Assembly: GCF_000764305.2 (NCBI RefSeq)
Contig: NW_025930752.1
Location: 310,001 to 374,000 of the forward strand
DNA: 64,000 nucleotides
Origin: Hyalella azteca
Taxonomy: Eukaryota > Arthropoda > Malacostraca > Amphipoda > Hyalellidae
Direction of reading: 5' to 3'
In this document: positions 45,621 through 57,395 of the stretch, in pieces
How the letters are laid out: each line of letters begins with the position of its first letter
How positions within the stretch are numbered: position 1 is the first letter of the stretch
Notes under the pieces: generated by a model
Databases searched by the model: none
The model's input: the letters and a program-made list of their open reading frames with translations, nothing else
Told to the model about the DNA's origin: nothing
Position numbers and translations under genes: made by a program

Positions 45621-46988
45621 TTATACACTAGGGTGTACCCGTAATCTCCTCTGTTCAATAGACGACTGATTAATATCAAGACAGACGGAGAAAAAAAATC
45701 AAATTTAGCAACTTTTTCAGCATTGAATCATTATGAAATATAATCTTTGTTAGCTCGACTAGAAATGCAATATATTAACTGCAAACAATACCTTAGACTC
45801 ATGCAGAAATCGTTCATCTTTTCTTCTCTATACACGGTCGCTTTTTCAACAATTTTTGAACATAGATCAAGTAATTACCATGAAAATTTTTAGTAGAAAG
45901 TGTTCTCTACTAAAAAATTGTTTAATAAATTCACCCTGAGAATGGATATTATATTAGAATTATCGATACGGCCACAACCTGATAGGTTAACAGTTCATTT
46001 GGTGGAGAGTAAATTCAATGGACGGCGGTAAATCAATTCAAAATTATCTCGACATGACTGACAGCAACGAACTCAAGATCTACAAAGAGAATCGATGATA
46101 AGATGGGCTTCTGATTGTCAGGACAATAGAAATGTTTTATTTACACTGAGCTTAATTGCCCGACCGAAACATGCTAACGAAGTGCCAGCTGCATCTTGTC
46201 AGTGACACCATCACCGATAACTAGAAACTCCTCACTAGGGGCGATTATCACCGATAAATCGCCCAAATTTCATACATGGCCAACAACAGGCCATCAAATC
46301 AATCGTTATCTGAAGAATCAATCGTTATCTTGGCAAAACTGAGCAATTGTTTCTATTTTGTACAATGGATAAAACCTGATATTTCATATAACTGAAAATA
46401 GCCATGAAATTATTACCAGAGAGCAGCAATACTATGATTTGTTCAAACAAAACTACAATGATTGGAAACAAAAACGCTCGAATTTTAGTCCATCAAATAG
46501 AATATAGTATTTTTCATCGTGGATGACACGACACTTTAGCAATAGATGGAACGGATTCAGTCTAAATATAATTGTCATGCAATGGAGTGAGAATGTGCAT
46601 GAGAACGCTTTAAAATGTACCCACTAGTGCCAATGTTCAAAATTGAGTTATTGAGTAAAACAAATATGTCCGATACTGCACGAATGCAGAATTGCTTTAA
46701 GGGTCTTAAAACACTGGCCTTTGTGTGAAGAGCGAATCAATAAGCGACGACATAATAAAAACTTCCAGCATCCAAAGCATTAGAATACTTATCACTCGAG
46801 GTTCACGTACAATTCTGAAGCCCACAATAAAATTACATACTAGTCAGTTGAAAATTATTCAGAAATTTTGCAGATACGAGCGCTTATAACATTGTTTGTA
46901 CGATTGAGGTTTTTCCGTTCATGCATAAGCATGAAAATCCTAGAACACAATATTAGTGACATCAAACTTTATCTACTGGCTCCAGAGA
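45621..46988. other. AT-rich intergenic DNA
   Basis: Holds a hairpin at 45887-45916 (see entry) and a short duplication of AATCAATCGTTATCT near 46301 and 46317. No gene recognised. Confidence 0.4.
45887..45916. repeat. 11-bp-stem hairpin
   Basis: TTTTTAGTAGA (45887-45897) pairs with TCTACTAAAAA (45906-45916) across an 8-base loop. Flanks are AT-rich. Function unknown. Confidence 0.55.
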
Positions 46989-47376
46989 CCGTCCAGACCA
47001 ATGGTTCTGTCCAATGGTACTGACAATGGTTCTGACCAATGTGCCTGACCAAGGATTCTGACCAATAGTTTTGACCAATGGTTTTAACCAATGATTCTGA
47101 CCAATGGTTCTAACCAATGGTTCTGACCAATGTCCGAGCAAGGATTCTGACCAATAGTTTTGACCAATGGTTCTGACCAATAGTTTTGACCAATGGTTCT
47201 GACCAATGGTTCTGACCAATGGTTTTGATCAATGGTTCTGACCAATGGTTTTGACCAATGATTCTGAACAATGGTTTTGACCAATGATTCTGACCAATGG
47301 TCCTGACCAATGGTTCTGACCAATGGTCCTGACCAATGGTTCTGACCAATGGTACTGACCAATACTACTGGCCAAA
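46989..47376. repeat. 13-bp array TTCTGACCAATGG, locus 2, about 29 copies
   Basis: Tandem TTCTGACCAATGG with frequent TTTTGACCAATGG and occasional GTCCTGACCAATG variants. Three units make 39 bp, so the minus strand stays open in several frames (85, 142 and 79 codons) with a 13-residue peptide period (NHWSEPLVRTIGQ). These frames are repeat artefacts. Every unit has a CCAAT core. The unit is shared with 44029-44116. Confidence 0.95.
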
Positions 47377-48742
47377 TGGGAATAAAATTAAACTCAGTAA
47401 TGAGCATCGCGGTGTTAAGTTTCGAGGTTCTAACAGAAACATTTTTCTTTTTTGCTTCCATTAGCACTGGTATACCTGCCACCAGCATCAACGTGCGATA
47501 GCTGAAGCTCATATCTTCCAGGATGAGTTATCAAGTTACAGATCACTGAATTCGTCTCTGAAATTATTCTGAAATAGTTTCGTAAAAAATTATGTTTTTA
47601 GTTTGACCGTGTTCTCCTATACTGAACTTTGAAAAACTTCCATTAAACTTGATAATATGTTACATTTATTCAAAACGTCGTCCAATTAATAAAAGATCCT
47701 TAGGAATTAAGATTAAAATTTTTAAATTTAACCCATAAGTCTAAGGCTAAATTTATAAAATAAAAAATATACTATAACATTTTTCGGCATAAAATAACAT
47801 GAAGTCTTTAACAAAACTTCTTTTTATTTATTCCAATTATATTAAATAATTTGTTAATGAATGAAATGGTGAGAGATCGATGAATGGTTTGTATGAAGCA
47901 AATAATAGAGAATTTAAATAATTTTACTGCTATTAATCATATTTGCTCAAGTTGCAATAACGTGAATACTAAAATGAAGAACTAATATGCAGTCGCTAAA
48001 TTTCCATGCATATTTCAACTATCCATATTTAGTAAAAAGTAGCAAAAAAAAAGCAAGTAAAAAACCATAAGTTGCATGTCGGCTGCGATTGTAAAATTAG
48101 ATTAGGAAATCCATTTTTTATCATGACAAACACATGACAATTACCATGAAAGTATTCAACAAAATTGAAGCTTAATCACGTCCAAAGAAAATAATAAATG
48201 CGTTCTATATTTTAGTAAAATCATTTTTCTTTAGAAAAACGATTTACAAAAATAGTAAAATATTCAGCTTAGAAAAATATATTCAGCAATTTTAACCGAA
48301 AACCAGAAAATATAATCGGCCGTAGCAGTGCTTCAAATCTATAAATAAAAACTTTTCTACTGTATTAGTGAATAGTTCATGATAGTAGCAGTGAAAGAAT
48401 GAACTACGCTATGTTGGGCATAGCGCACTATAGATTTACACCTACATCACGGAATTAATTTTTCACCAGTTCAACGATACAAACTTTTTACTTCTAGATT
48501 TTTAATCTATACATGCACTAATGAAAAATCAACGCAAGGCAGCCCACTAATTGAATTTTATATAAGATTTAATAATAGACTGAAAAATTGACTGAATGTT
48601 CACAATACAAAGGGTTGTCTGTGTTTTTGTGTGAATTTGTAAAACGAAATGTAATTCGATTCTGTGGGAAGCAGTTGACGCTTTACAATACCTGCCAATT
48701 CCAGCATTTAAATTAGTAGTTGGATGGGCCTTACGAAATGAT
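47377..48742. other. AT-rich intergenic DNA
   Basis: No gene, array or strong dyad recognised. Confidence 0.45.
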
Positions 48743-49078
48743 GCGTCACAGAAACGACTGCATTGTACATTGCAGAAACGGCTACAATGTAAGTCACATA
48801 AACGGGTAAAATGCACATTACAGAAACGGGTACAATGTACATTAAAGAAACGGGTACAATCCACATTACAAAAAACGGGTACAATGTACATTAAAGAAAC
48901 GGGTACAATGCACATTACAAAAAACGGGTACAATGTACATTAAAGAAACGGGTAGAATGCACATTACAAAAAACGGGTAAAATGTACATTAAAGAAACGG
49001 GTACAATGCACATTATAAAAAACGGGTACAATGCACATTACAGAAAAGGCTACAATGTACATTACAGAGACGGCTACA
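48743..49078. repeat. 23-24-bp tandem array, about 14 copies
   Basis: Units of GAAACGGGTACAATGTACAT plus TAAA or TACA, 23-24 bp, with an apparent two-unit alternation (ATGTACATTAAAGAAACGGG versus ATGCACATTACAAAAAACGG). Many units contain the palindrome AATGTACATT. First and last units are more diverged (CGACTG, CGGCTACAA). Frames on both strands (128 codons minus, 61 plus) overlap it. Confidence 0.95.
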
Positions 49079-50586
49079 AATATACATCTCTGTCTCTACA
49101 CACGGTTTACAGCCTCAATAAATGTGCTACCCAGTCAGAGGTGAGCATTGCATGTGTTGTTGCCTAGAGCTCTATAATTACATGGCGGATTGTGGGTAGC
49201 CAACCGTCCATAAAAAATTATCCATTGTCCGCCAGACGCACTTTTAGTTCATTAGCAGCATTCTTATTTTGAAAGGTTTTAATTCCTCTTGCTCTGTTCA
49301 TATTTTCATGTTTCGAGATATTTCGATGAAAATGGTAGACAAAAGTTTGAATATTAAATATTAATACATTTTTTGACAGAAAATTCTTTATAATCCTCGA
49401 ATTTTCAGAAAAAAATTCATGTTCAATTTTGTTCATCAACATCAACGTTGCTTGAACGTACCTCGAGTTAAACCTCGACACTGAGAAGCATTCCGTTGGT
49501 TTTCCCCACAAACCAAAGTCCCCTTCTTAAGCCTATAATCCTGATGCTCTTTGCAAATTTGATTCAAACATCAGCGTCAGAGCGACCTCTCAGGTTTCTC
49601 AAATAGATTTTAAAAATCTCCTTGTGGAAGTGCAATCCGTTTTGCTGTGGCTTAGCGGCGAGCTTGGTGCCTTCACTGGAGGGAGATTTGTTTCCATTCT
49701 CGAATAATTACATTTAAACTCCAGATGGATCATTAATATTAGCCGATTGTTATCACCGAAAGCTCTTGATAAGAGCACTATATATAGAACATACAATTGA
49801 GCTCGCCCTCGTTTGTTTTTGCAGCGCATCAAATATTCCTATTGAATTAGAGAACTCAAAGAGCCCTCCCCTAAGTTGCCACGATTGATGTTCTGCACAT
49901 AGGGAATTATCCCGCTGTGATGAGGCTTCTTATGCTACATGCGGGAGAATTTGTGTGTAGATTTGCCGTATTTGTGAGCCACAAAGAGAACACTGTGAAG
50001 AAAATAGAGAGAGAAGCTAAGTTGCTGCGGACCGAGATTGCAATTTGATGACCGTTTACTCGGTCTACTTCAAAGCAGCAACGCTTCGACCGCCAATGAA
50101 TGAAAGAAGGAATAACTCACCTAGTTTATCTTTCTAGTGATACACACTTATTTCGATTTGAATTAGATGCCGTACTAAATATAAAAATTACGAACTGTTA
50201 CGAATAAAAAATTTGCCCTTGTAATTCATAAATATAATCTAATATTTTATAAAGTGGTGGTAAGATAACTGCTCTTATTTGTTATTGCCGCGAAAGTTCA
50301 GTGAGGTGGTAGTTGGAAAGTCCTTAGCTTTCCTACGTTCTAATATATATGCCAGTTCATAAAATCATCATTAAAAACACAGTCATGCATTTTTAGCATT
50401 TAGCATGCATTTTTTTCCTTCTATTCAGCTATAAAATTTTAAGTGAAAAGGACCTCATAAAGTCTACATTGGGCCGTGCAAATCTACTCTACAAATGAAC
50501 CAATCATGAATGATTAGAACGCCAAACAAAACTGACGCAAATCCAATTTCAGATCAATTCGGATAATTGGCTCCCCGTATCCGCTG
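49079..50586. other. Intergenic, no gene recognised
   Basis: Minus-strand frames of 97 (49218-49511) and 77 codons (49599-49832) are non-repetitive but carry no recognisable motif. Confidence 0.35.
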
Positions 50587-50809
50587 ATTCTAAATTACGA
50601 GTTTTGTGAGCGATCATCGGCACGTCGTTCACAATACGTGGAAATATTCTAAATTACGAGTTTTGGAAATAAAATATTCTAAATATTCTAAATATTCTAA
50701 ATATTCCAAATATTCTAAATATTCTAAATATTCTAAATATTCGTGAAAATATTCTAAATTACGAGTTTTGTGAGCGATCATCGATGCGTCGTTCACAATG
50801 CGTGGAAAT
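50587..50809. repeat. 9-bp array flanked by 60-bp direct repeats
   Basis: About eight AATATTCTA units (50672-50742) lie between two near-identical ~60-bp copies at 50587-50646 and 50750-50809. These start ATTCTAAATTACGAGTTTTG and continue TGAGCGATCATCG, CGTCGTTCACAAT and CGTGGAAATA. A partial third copy (ATTCTAAATTACGAGTTTTG GAAATA) sits at 50646-50671. The layout suggests the 9-bp unit expanded from the ATATTCTAAAT end of the flanking repeat. The 68-codon minus frame with LEYLEY repeats is a by-product. Confidence 0.93.
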
Positions 50810-53178
50810 AACGAATTCTTAGTTCTAGTGTTCACTTTATCGTTAAAATCGAAGGAAATTTAATTGACGACTAAATAAAAATGCAGTAGTGAAACGAGGA
50901 AGCGCCGTGCGTTTGACAAGCAAAAGAAATTTAAATGAAATAAATTAGATTGAATGTTATTTTGACGAGGTATTTATTCGGAAATAAAGTATTTTCTGTG
51001 AATTAGAGGTAGACGATTACTGCTGCAAAAAAAAATAAAATATTTTCTAATGATGTTTACTATTATACGGTATTGGAATACAAGACCGGTAATTTATTAC
51101 ATTAATTTCGTAGGCTAAAATACACTCGAAATTTATATTTTGACTTTCTATAGTCATTTAAAAGAAATAAAAGAAAAAAATTTAAATGCGCTATTTTCTT
51201 GTCTATAAACAACTAATTTGTAGCTGCAGTGAACTCTGATAGAATTTATTATATATAACAAACTAATTCCTATAATGACCTCACGAATCATGCTGGAATG
51301 AAGCATGCTTCGCTTCCAAGCTTCCAATCTACCGCCCTCTATGGAAACTGATTCGAGAAAACATTCGAATATTTGTGTTAATTTCTGTACTGAATTTTAC
51401 ATGTGTCCAAAAAGTATAAGGGTCTATGTCATTTATGGGGCCGTCGAAAATACTACTTATATGCGCCACAAGTAAAAATATAAACAATAATATGGTGATA
51501 ATGCGAGAAACTATAATTATTGTGGAAGTTTTTTCTTCTTTCAGCCGTTTAAAACTTGCATGGAAGTCCATCAATTAATTAGAAGACTCAAAAGATTTCC
51601 ATAAGTTTTAGAGATAGAAATTCTTTGCATTTTAATTACCATTGACGTGGCGTTGCTGCCAATACTAATGCATTTCCTTGAGCATGAAAACATCTATATT
51701 TATGAACATACGTATTAATCAATACTCTCCCTAGATCCATCTTATCTTCAGAAATCATAATTACAAGTTTGCAAGCCTGAAATTGGCGTGAAAAAAAAAA
51801 TCTTAGATAATTACATGGTAGGTCATCGAATGCATATCGAAATGCAATCTGGAATAAATGCGAGATTCCAAGTCACCATTTGACATCACATATGTAACCT
51901 GAGATATAGCAACGAGCTTGCAAGCCATCAATTCGATACCAAAATTTAACCGAAGATAATTACGAGATTGGATGTCACTACCTGACTTCAGAATGCAACC
52001 TAAGATAATCGAGATTACAAGTAATCAATATACATAAATTTGCAGCCTAAGTAATTAAGAGGTTGCGAATCATCAATTGATATCAAAATGCAGCGTAAGG
52101 AACACAAGTCCGCCCTCGAGCCCTCGAGCCCTCACAGCCCTGAACAGGCAACGCGCTGTCGCTCGCTACCACTAACGAATTAACATCAAAGAGGGCAAGC
52201 CTCGCATTAGTCTTCTAATGTTCAACATCAAAATGTAATAACCGGAATTCATCAATTAAGAACACCAATTCCATCACGCCGTGACTGGAATTATGTACAA
52301 TTATTACCGTGTTCAGAGACGTTATTAAATTCTGGTATTAAGTCATTACGATGTTAATAATATTTAATTTATAATATTATTGGTAATCTTAATAATTATT
52401 CGAGTGTCTGTGATAGAATAGGTTCATTCCTTTTCCTCCAAATAACCCATTTCACCGTCTTTGATTATACAAGAGTATATAAAAGGCTGAAAATTTATAA
52501 TTTCCTGCCCTGATGCGTCAATTTTATTGAAAAAACGTAACTAAGGATACACATTTTCAATTATTCAGAAAAATTACTCGCCTATTATTCTCTTAGAATT
52601 AAATTTGAAAAAAGTCTTCACTATCACTCATACTAGATGTAATTGTGGAATTATTAGGAGAATCAACGTTTAATTGATTCAAGTGCAAATTATTTTCTTT
52701 GGAGACAATCCACCAGTTTTAAAGCGTTTAGTCTTTATTTTTCTTCAGTATTTGAGTGAAGCCGACGATCGGAGATCCAATTTTTTGCCGACACTTCCTG
52801 AAACGCTGAAATTTTTTGAAGTTTTTGCTAATGTGGCTAGCAGACCATTGTTTTTTTATATTTATCGAACTACTCCAAGCCAGGATACCTGTTTAAATTT
52901 AAAAAAGACTGATCATTTTGAAAACTCACTCATGAAGTGATAAGAAATCGAACTATTTTAGTTCAGAATCAGTATTTTGTAAAGATTTCGATTCACTAAT
53001 GCCTTATGTTGTGTTGTGATGCCGTGTTGGTGGCTTCTCCCTGCATTATAGAGCGCGCTCAGCAATAGTGGATGGATAACGCATGAGGTGATCTGCATAC
53101 AGGACCGAGCGAGCCATCTCGCTAGTGGGGTTCAGTCATCACTGTAAACGCCTCTGACCTAAAGAAAGAATACTAATA
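50810..53178. other. AT-rich intergenic DNA
   Basis: Frames at 51329-51574 (minus, 81 codons, with one hydrophobic stretch IIIVSRIITILLFIFLLVAH) and 52674-52940 (plus, 88 codons) have no further support. The hydrophobic stretch could be a membrane segment or simply AT-rich codon content. Short GAGCCCTC repetition at about 52117-52140. Confidence 0.35.
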
Positions 53179-53260
53179 CCGGAAAAATAATGAATTGGAA
53201 AAATAATGAATTGGAAAAATAATGAACCGGAAAAATAATGAACGGTGAAAATAGTGAACC
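53179..53260 (+). repeat. 16-bp tandem repeat, about 5 copies
   Basis: GGAAAAATAATGAATT or ...GAACC units, 16 bp, starting at 53181, with the last copies diverged (GGTGAAAATAGTGAACC). Confidence 0.9.
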
Positions 53261-55410
53261 TGTATGCCATCAATATAATATTTCAATCGTAGGCTATTTA
53301 GCGAAATGGAGATATAGGTTATTTCAGATAGAAATCATACGAAAATGGATGAGGTTAAGAGCCATTGTGAGCTTTTGCTGCAAGAGAAGGCATAATGTAG
53401 ACTATTCTAAGTGAACCCACACTTCGAGCGTGCTGCTCCCATATTCTTTCGTTTTCCTTGAAATAATAATTATTTCCACTTAACTTTATACTTTTCTATT
53501 CTCCGAGCCAGTTTATATAGCTTATTCGCCGAACGCTATTAATATTAATATTAATAGTTATTATTTCTTACGTATTTGATTTAATTTCTAAAGCCGTAGC
53601 TCCTTTCTCCACCAGATTAAGTTATTTGCTGACAAACATCTTTTATTTTTATTTCAAAAGCAATTCTATGACCTACAACCCATTCGCAATTTCGACTCCA
53701 TTCGCTCTACACACCACAGCAATTCGATAACCTACAATTCATTAATAAATCTAATAAAAAACCACAAGTTAATCATATCAAGCTACCAAATACCTAAGTG
53801 TAAGCTTCTAAATTTGCGTGAACCATATTTTCCTAACCTGACTAAATTTCAAGCCCGTGTCTACGGATACATTAGTCGTAATCAGTGCCGTATGTTTCAA
53901 AGGCCCAGTAACTGAAATGGCAAAGTTGCCGACGAAGTATTAACCAAATGATTTTTTTCATCTTACTTTGCCGTTTTGGGCAACACGGAATCGTGCAAGA
54001 GCCTCGTTTTCTCATCTTGGTATGAGGCGCAATTTATCGAAGCGTTTCTGTTTGGAGTGTGCGAGTGCGCCTAGCGCTGTCGCAGCAGAAGAAAAATGCC
54101 ACTCCAGAGACTATATCGCCGCCACGGCTGCCGTGAATACAGACAGAGACGGACGTGGCAGAGACGGACGAGCGGATCTTCTTGAGTGAAGTTGCACGCT
54201 CCTCATCGCAACTTAGCGCTGCTCTTCTGCCTCTTCTTCGTAACTATCATGCGCACTTAAACTGTTTCTGGGATCAAACGCCTATTGCATCATGGTTTGG
54301 CAACCGAGTTGAGCTCGCTGTTCAATCAACATAGAATCATTTATTTTAGTACTATCTTTGGTCTATGTTATCATAGGCATAGGTTATATATCAAAGGCCG
54401 CTTGATATGGATTTTATATATTGTTCAGTATATTCATAGATTTAATTTGTCACGCTCCGTACATTTGGCTATTTTACGAAACAACAAGATGCAAGCTGAT
54501 ACCAAAACTCAAATTTATCACATAAGGTTTATTATTAAATGAAACATTGAAAATGATATTGGTAGGAGCCGTGACTTAAAATCTCCCAATTCAAATTATT
54601 GAGTAAGCTATGCATGTTAACTGGCCGTTGTTTAATGACTTCACATCTTTACTTGAGTTACTGAGCGATGGCATAATTTAATCCAAACGTTTTTGTCATC
54701 TTCTAATTTACAAAATATACACAGCCAGCCACGCCAGCCTGCGGCCTGAGATGCGAAGTGACTTGGATTATTTAGACTCTAGAATCGCAAGGAAGGTTGT
54801 TCAGTAAAATAATTTTTTTCGTGTACTCGTAATTTGTAATTCATGTTTGAAGGTTAGTTTTACTTGAAGATGGTTATAACTCTCTAATTAACATTTCTTG
54901 GTGGGGCCTAAACAGCTTTTTTGGTAACAGTAATTAAGCAACAATCATTACATATTAAAAATTCGGAATTATTACCTCATTTTTATTTCTGATAGGTTTA
55001 ATACGATTATGAAACCGTTAATTTAATGCAGGCTAATGCAACATGCTTTATTTAAAGAAAATTTACAACATAAACTTAACTTATATTAATTATTTACAGC
55101 CCCTTCATCCAAAACATTATTTTTATTTCACAACGTTTTTGAAAACTCAAGCTGAAACTCTTCAAAAATTTTCAAAATATTAAAAGCTATTTGAAGAATC
55201 TCAAACAGAGTAAAATGAATGAGCCACAAAACTACCACATTTTTCTTTGTTCACTTTGTTTCTCCATTTCACTTTTTATTTCGACATTTCAAGACGCTGT
55301 AATACTGTTTCTTTCTCAAGTCACTGCCTTTCATCCTGACACTAGAAAAAAAATCACAAGACATCAGAGATGTATTTAACACGAACAACACAGACACATT
55401 TCAACATTGA
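53261..55410. other. Intergenic, one GC-rich patch
   Basis: 53960-54190 is GC-rich and carries a 73-codon plus-strand frame ending in an acidic/basic repeat (DRDGRGRDGRAD). No domain recognised. A 22-bp AT palindrome lies at 53536-53557. The rest is AT-rich. Confidence 0.35.
53536..53557. repeat. 22-bp AT palindrome
   Basis: CTATTAATATTAATATTAATAG reads identically on both strands in its outer halves CTATTAATATT and AATATTAATAG. It could be slipped repetition of TTAATA. Confidence 0.75.
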
Positions 55411-55468
55411 CGCTAAGTCATTATCAAAGTTTAAATGTGTCATTTACGCTAAGTCATTATCAAAGGTT
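55411..55468 (+). repeat. Two-copy 36-bp duplication
   Basis: CGCTAAGTCATTATCAAAG occurs at 55411 and 55447, with less similar sequence between. Confidence 0.8.
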
Positions 55469-57102
55469 TCTCGGACGCATTAACAAATTCTAATTTGGCG
55501 AATTATGACAATTTACATCAAAGAATTATCACATTCTGCGACTAAAAAGCCAGACCGCTCAACTATTGTCCCACACTCAAATATTTAGTAAATCTTTACT
55601 AAGATTTACTTACTTACACTCGCTTCAAGTCTCTCAATTAAAATTATAATTAACACGTTTAATCTGCATCTCAATACATCCCAATATCATACACTGTCAA
55701 CTGTGGAATAAACGACTTACCTACAATTAACTGTATATTTTTCATAGCACGTTACACTCTAAGAGCCGACACTCTGTACCTTTACAAATTTTCTCCAATT
55801 GCGACTGCAATTTTCTTCACGTTGAACGGTAAATTTAAATACACCGTTCTAAAATGAAGTCGGAATCCCTGAGTCAGTGTCCACCTCTAGTGCGTGTTTA
55901 TGTTCAAATCTGAGCAAATAGCCCCAGTTTCTCGCACGTTTACAGCCACGTTACAAAGCCCACCGTTACCGACCGACCGTCTAGCCTTCTCTTTGCACAA
56001 AGATTCCGTTTGTTTGCTCCGTTTAAAAGGCTGCGGCTTGGCAATTATCGACCAACAAGCCCAGATCTCTCCCTGGATCTCCGTTCTCATGCTCCACTCG
56101 TCCAACTCGCGCTTCAATTCACGTTCTCATATGCGTGGTTTCTGGATCGTGCTTCGCGGAATAACCACGCGTTCACCGCAATGTGCTTTTGACCTTTCAA
56201 GCTAAGAAATGGAAATTCCGCTTTTTTACATGTGTTATGTTTCCTCGTGCGAACCTACACTCATATAATGATTTATTTTAGTACAGTGATTGCAGCAAAT
56301 AACATTTGATTATTCGGGAAATTTTACCATTTTACTTAGCATTAAATTGGAATAAAGTGATAAATATTTTGTGAGCTGATGCAGAGTGCAATAATGCACG
56401 AGTAAAATAGTGGAGATTCGCCCTAGCATTACAATTATAGTTAAAAAGTTCAAGCTAAAGTTTATTTTTCTCACCGACACTCTAATAATCTTGTATGTTG
56501 CTAGCAAGCGAAAATTTGTCATCATTTACTCAACGCATTTTATCATTTTTGCTTTTAATTAACCTACCATTGAAAACTTCAGACAACATCCAATTAAACT
56601 CTGAGTGAACAACGATCATCCGGTGAGATCCGACTAACGAGGTTTACTTTTAGAAAAAGTCTGGTCAAATTGCAAGGTGTATACGCTAATTCTTCATAAA
56701 ATTCTTCAATAACTTTCCTGATATACGTGGATATAATTCTAGCTCAGATGCAATGATCCATCAATTATACTATAAGTAAATAATTACAGATTTTGCATAT
56801 AACGTTATTAACGTATTCAAATTTTTCGTTCATATGTAAATATTTTTTTGGTTTTCATAGTAATTATAGGAATAACCATACAATTGAAGTCCCTTCAAAA
56901 CGATCTAATTTTTACAAACCTACTACTATTTTTCCGGAATTTTTACCGGACATTTCTGATGATTAATTAAGAGAGTTCATCACGTTTTCATTACCGAGTT
57001 GACGATTCCATCTCAAATATTTTCAAAGAAGATGAGCGGACAAACAGACCGATCTGACATTCGTCTCGCACTCATCTTAATTGGCTGCAGGACTTGTCGT
57101 TT
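55469..57102. other. Intergenic with a GC-richer patch at 55860-56190
   Basis: In the patch three frames overlap: plus 103 codons (55894-56205), plus 60, and minus 76 (55887-56117). None has a recognisable motif and I cannot say which, if any, is real. It could be a 5' exon or promoter-type region of a flanking gene. The rest is AT-rich. Confidence 0.3.
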
Positions 57103-57172
57103 TTGCTATCATTCCTCACCGAATTGCTTCCATTTGTTCTTGCTATCATTCCTCACTAAATTGCTTCCATTT
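57103..57172 (+). repeat. Two-copy 37-bp duplication
   Basis: TTGCTATCATTCCTCAC and AATTGCTTCCATTTG recur at 57103 and 57140, with three or four differences. Confidence 0.9.
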
Positions 57173-57294
57173 GAACTTGAATTTTTCGACCCGTCGCCAC
57201 CCGCACGGCTGCAAAGCGCTAATTCTCCGCGGTCACGTAGCGGCTTCTTAGCGTCGCCGTCAATCAACCACAGCATTTGTGTTGCGTTCTAAAA

Positions 57295-57395
57295 CTGCAG
57301 TGGTAGGTATGGTACACGGGTTGTGAGTAGAGCAGCTGCAGTGGTAGGTATGGTACACGGGTTGTGAGTAGAGCAGCTGAAATGGTAGCTAAGGT
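57295..57395 (+). repeat. Perfect 41-bp tandem duplication plus a partial third copy
   Basis: CTGCAGTGGTAGGTATGGTA then CACGGGTTGTGAGTAGAGCAG is present twice without differences (57295 and 57336), followed by a diverged fragment (CTGAAATGGTAGCTAAGG). The perfect copies suggest a young event or an assembly artefact. Confidence 0.93.

Noticed and set aside
47084..47512. 142-codon minus-strand frame with 13-residue repeats
   Set aside because: 39 bp equals three 13-bp units, so a 13-residue peptide period is forced by the array.
35562..49078. CRISPR array or other prokaryotic repeat system
   Set aside because: Units are contiguous tandem repeats without unique spacers, in eukaryote-like DNA with no cas genes.
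51405..51425. Tc1-like end (TGTCCAAAAAGTATAAGG)
   Set aside because: Resembles a Tc1 terminus, but no inverted partner or TA-flanked boundary was seen.
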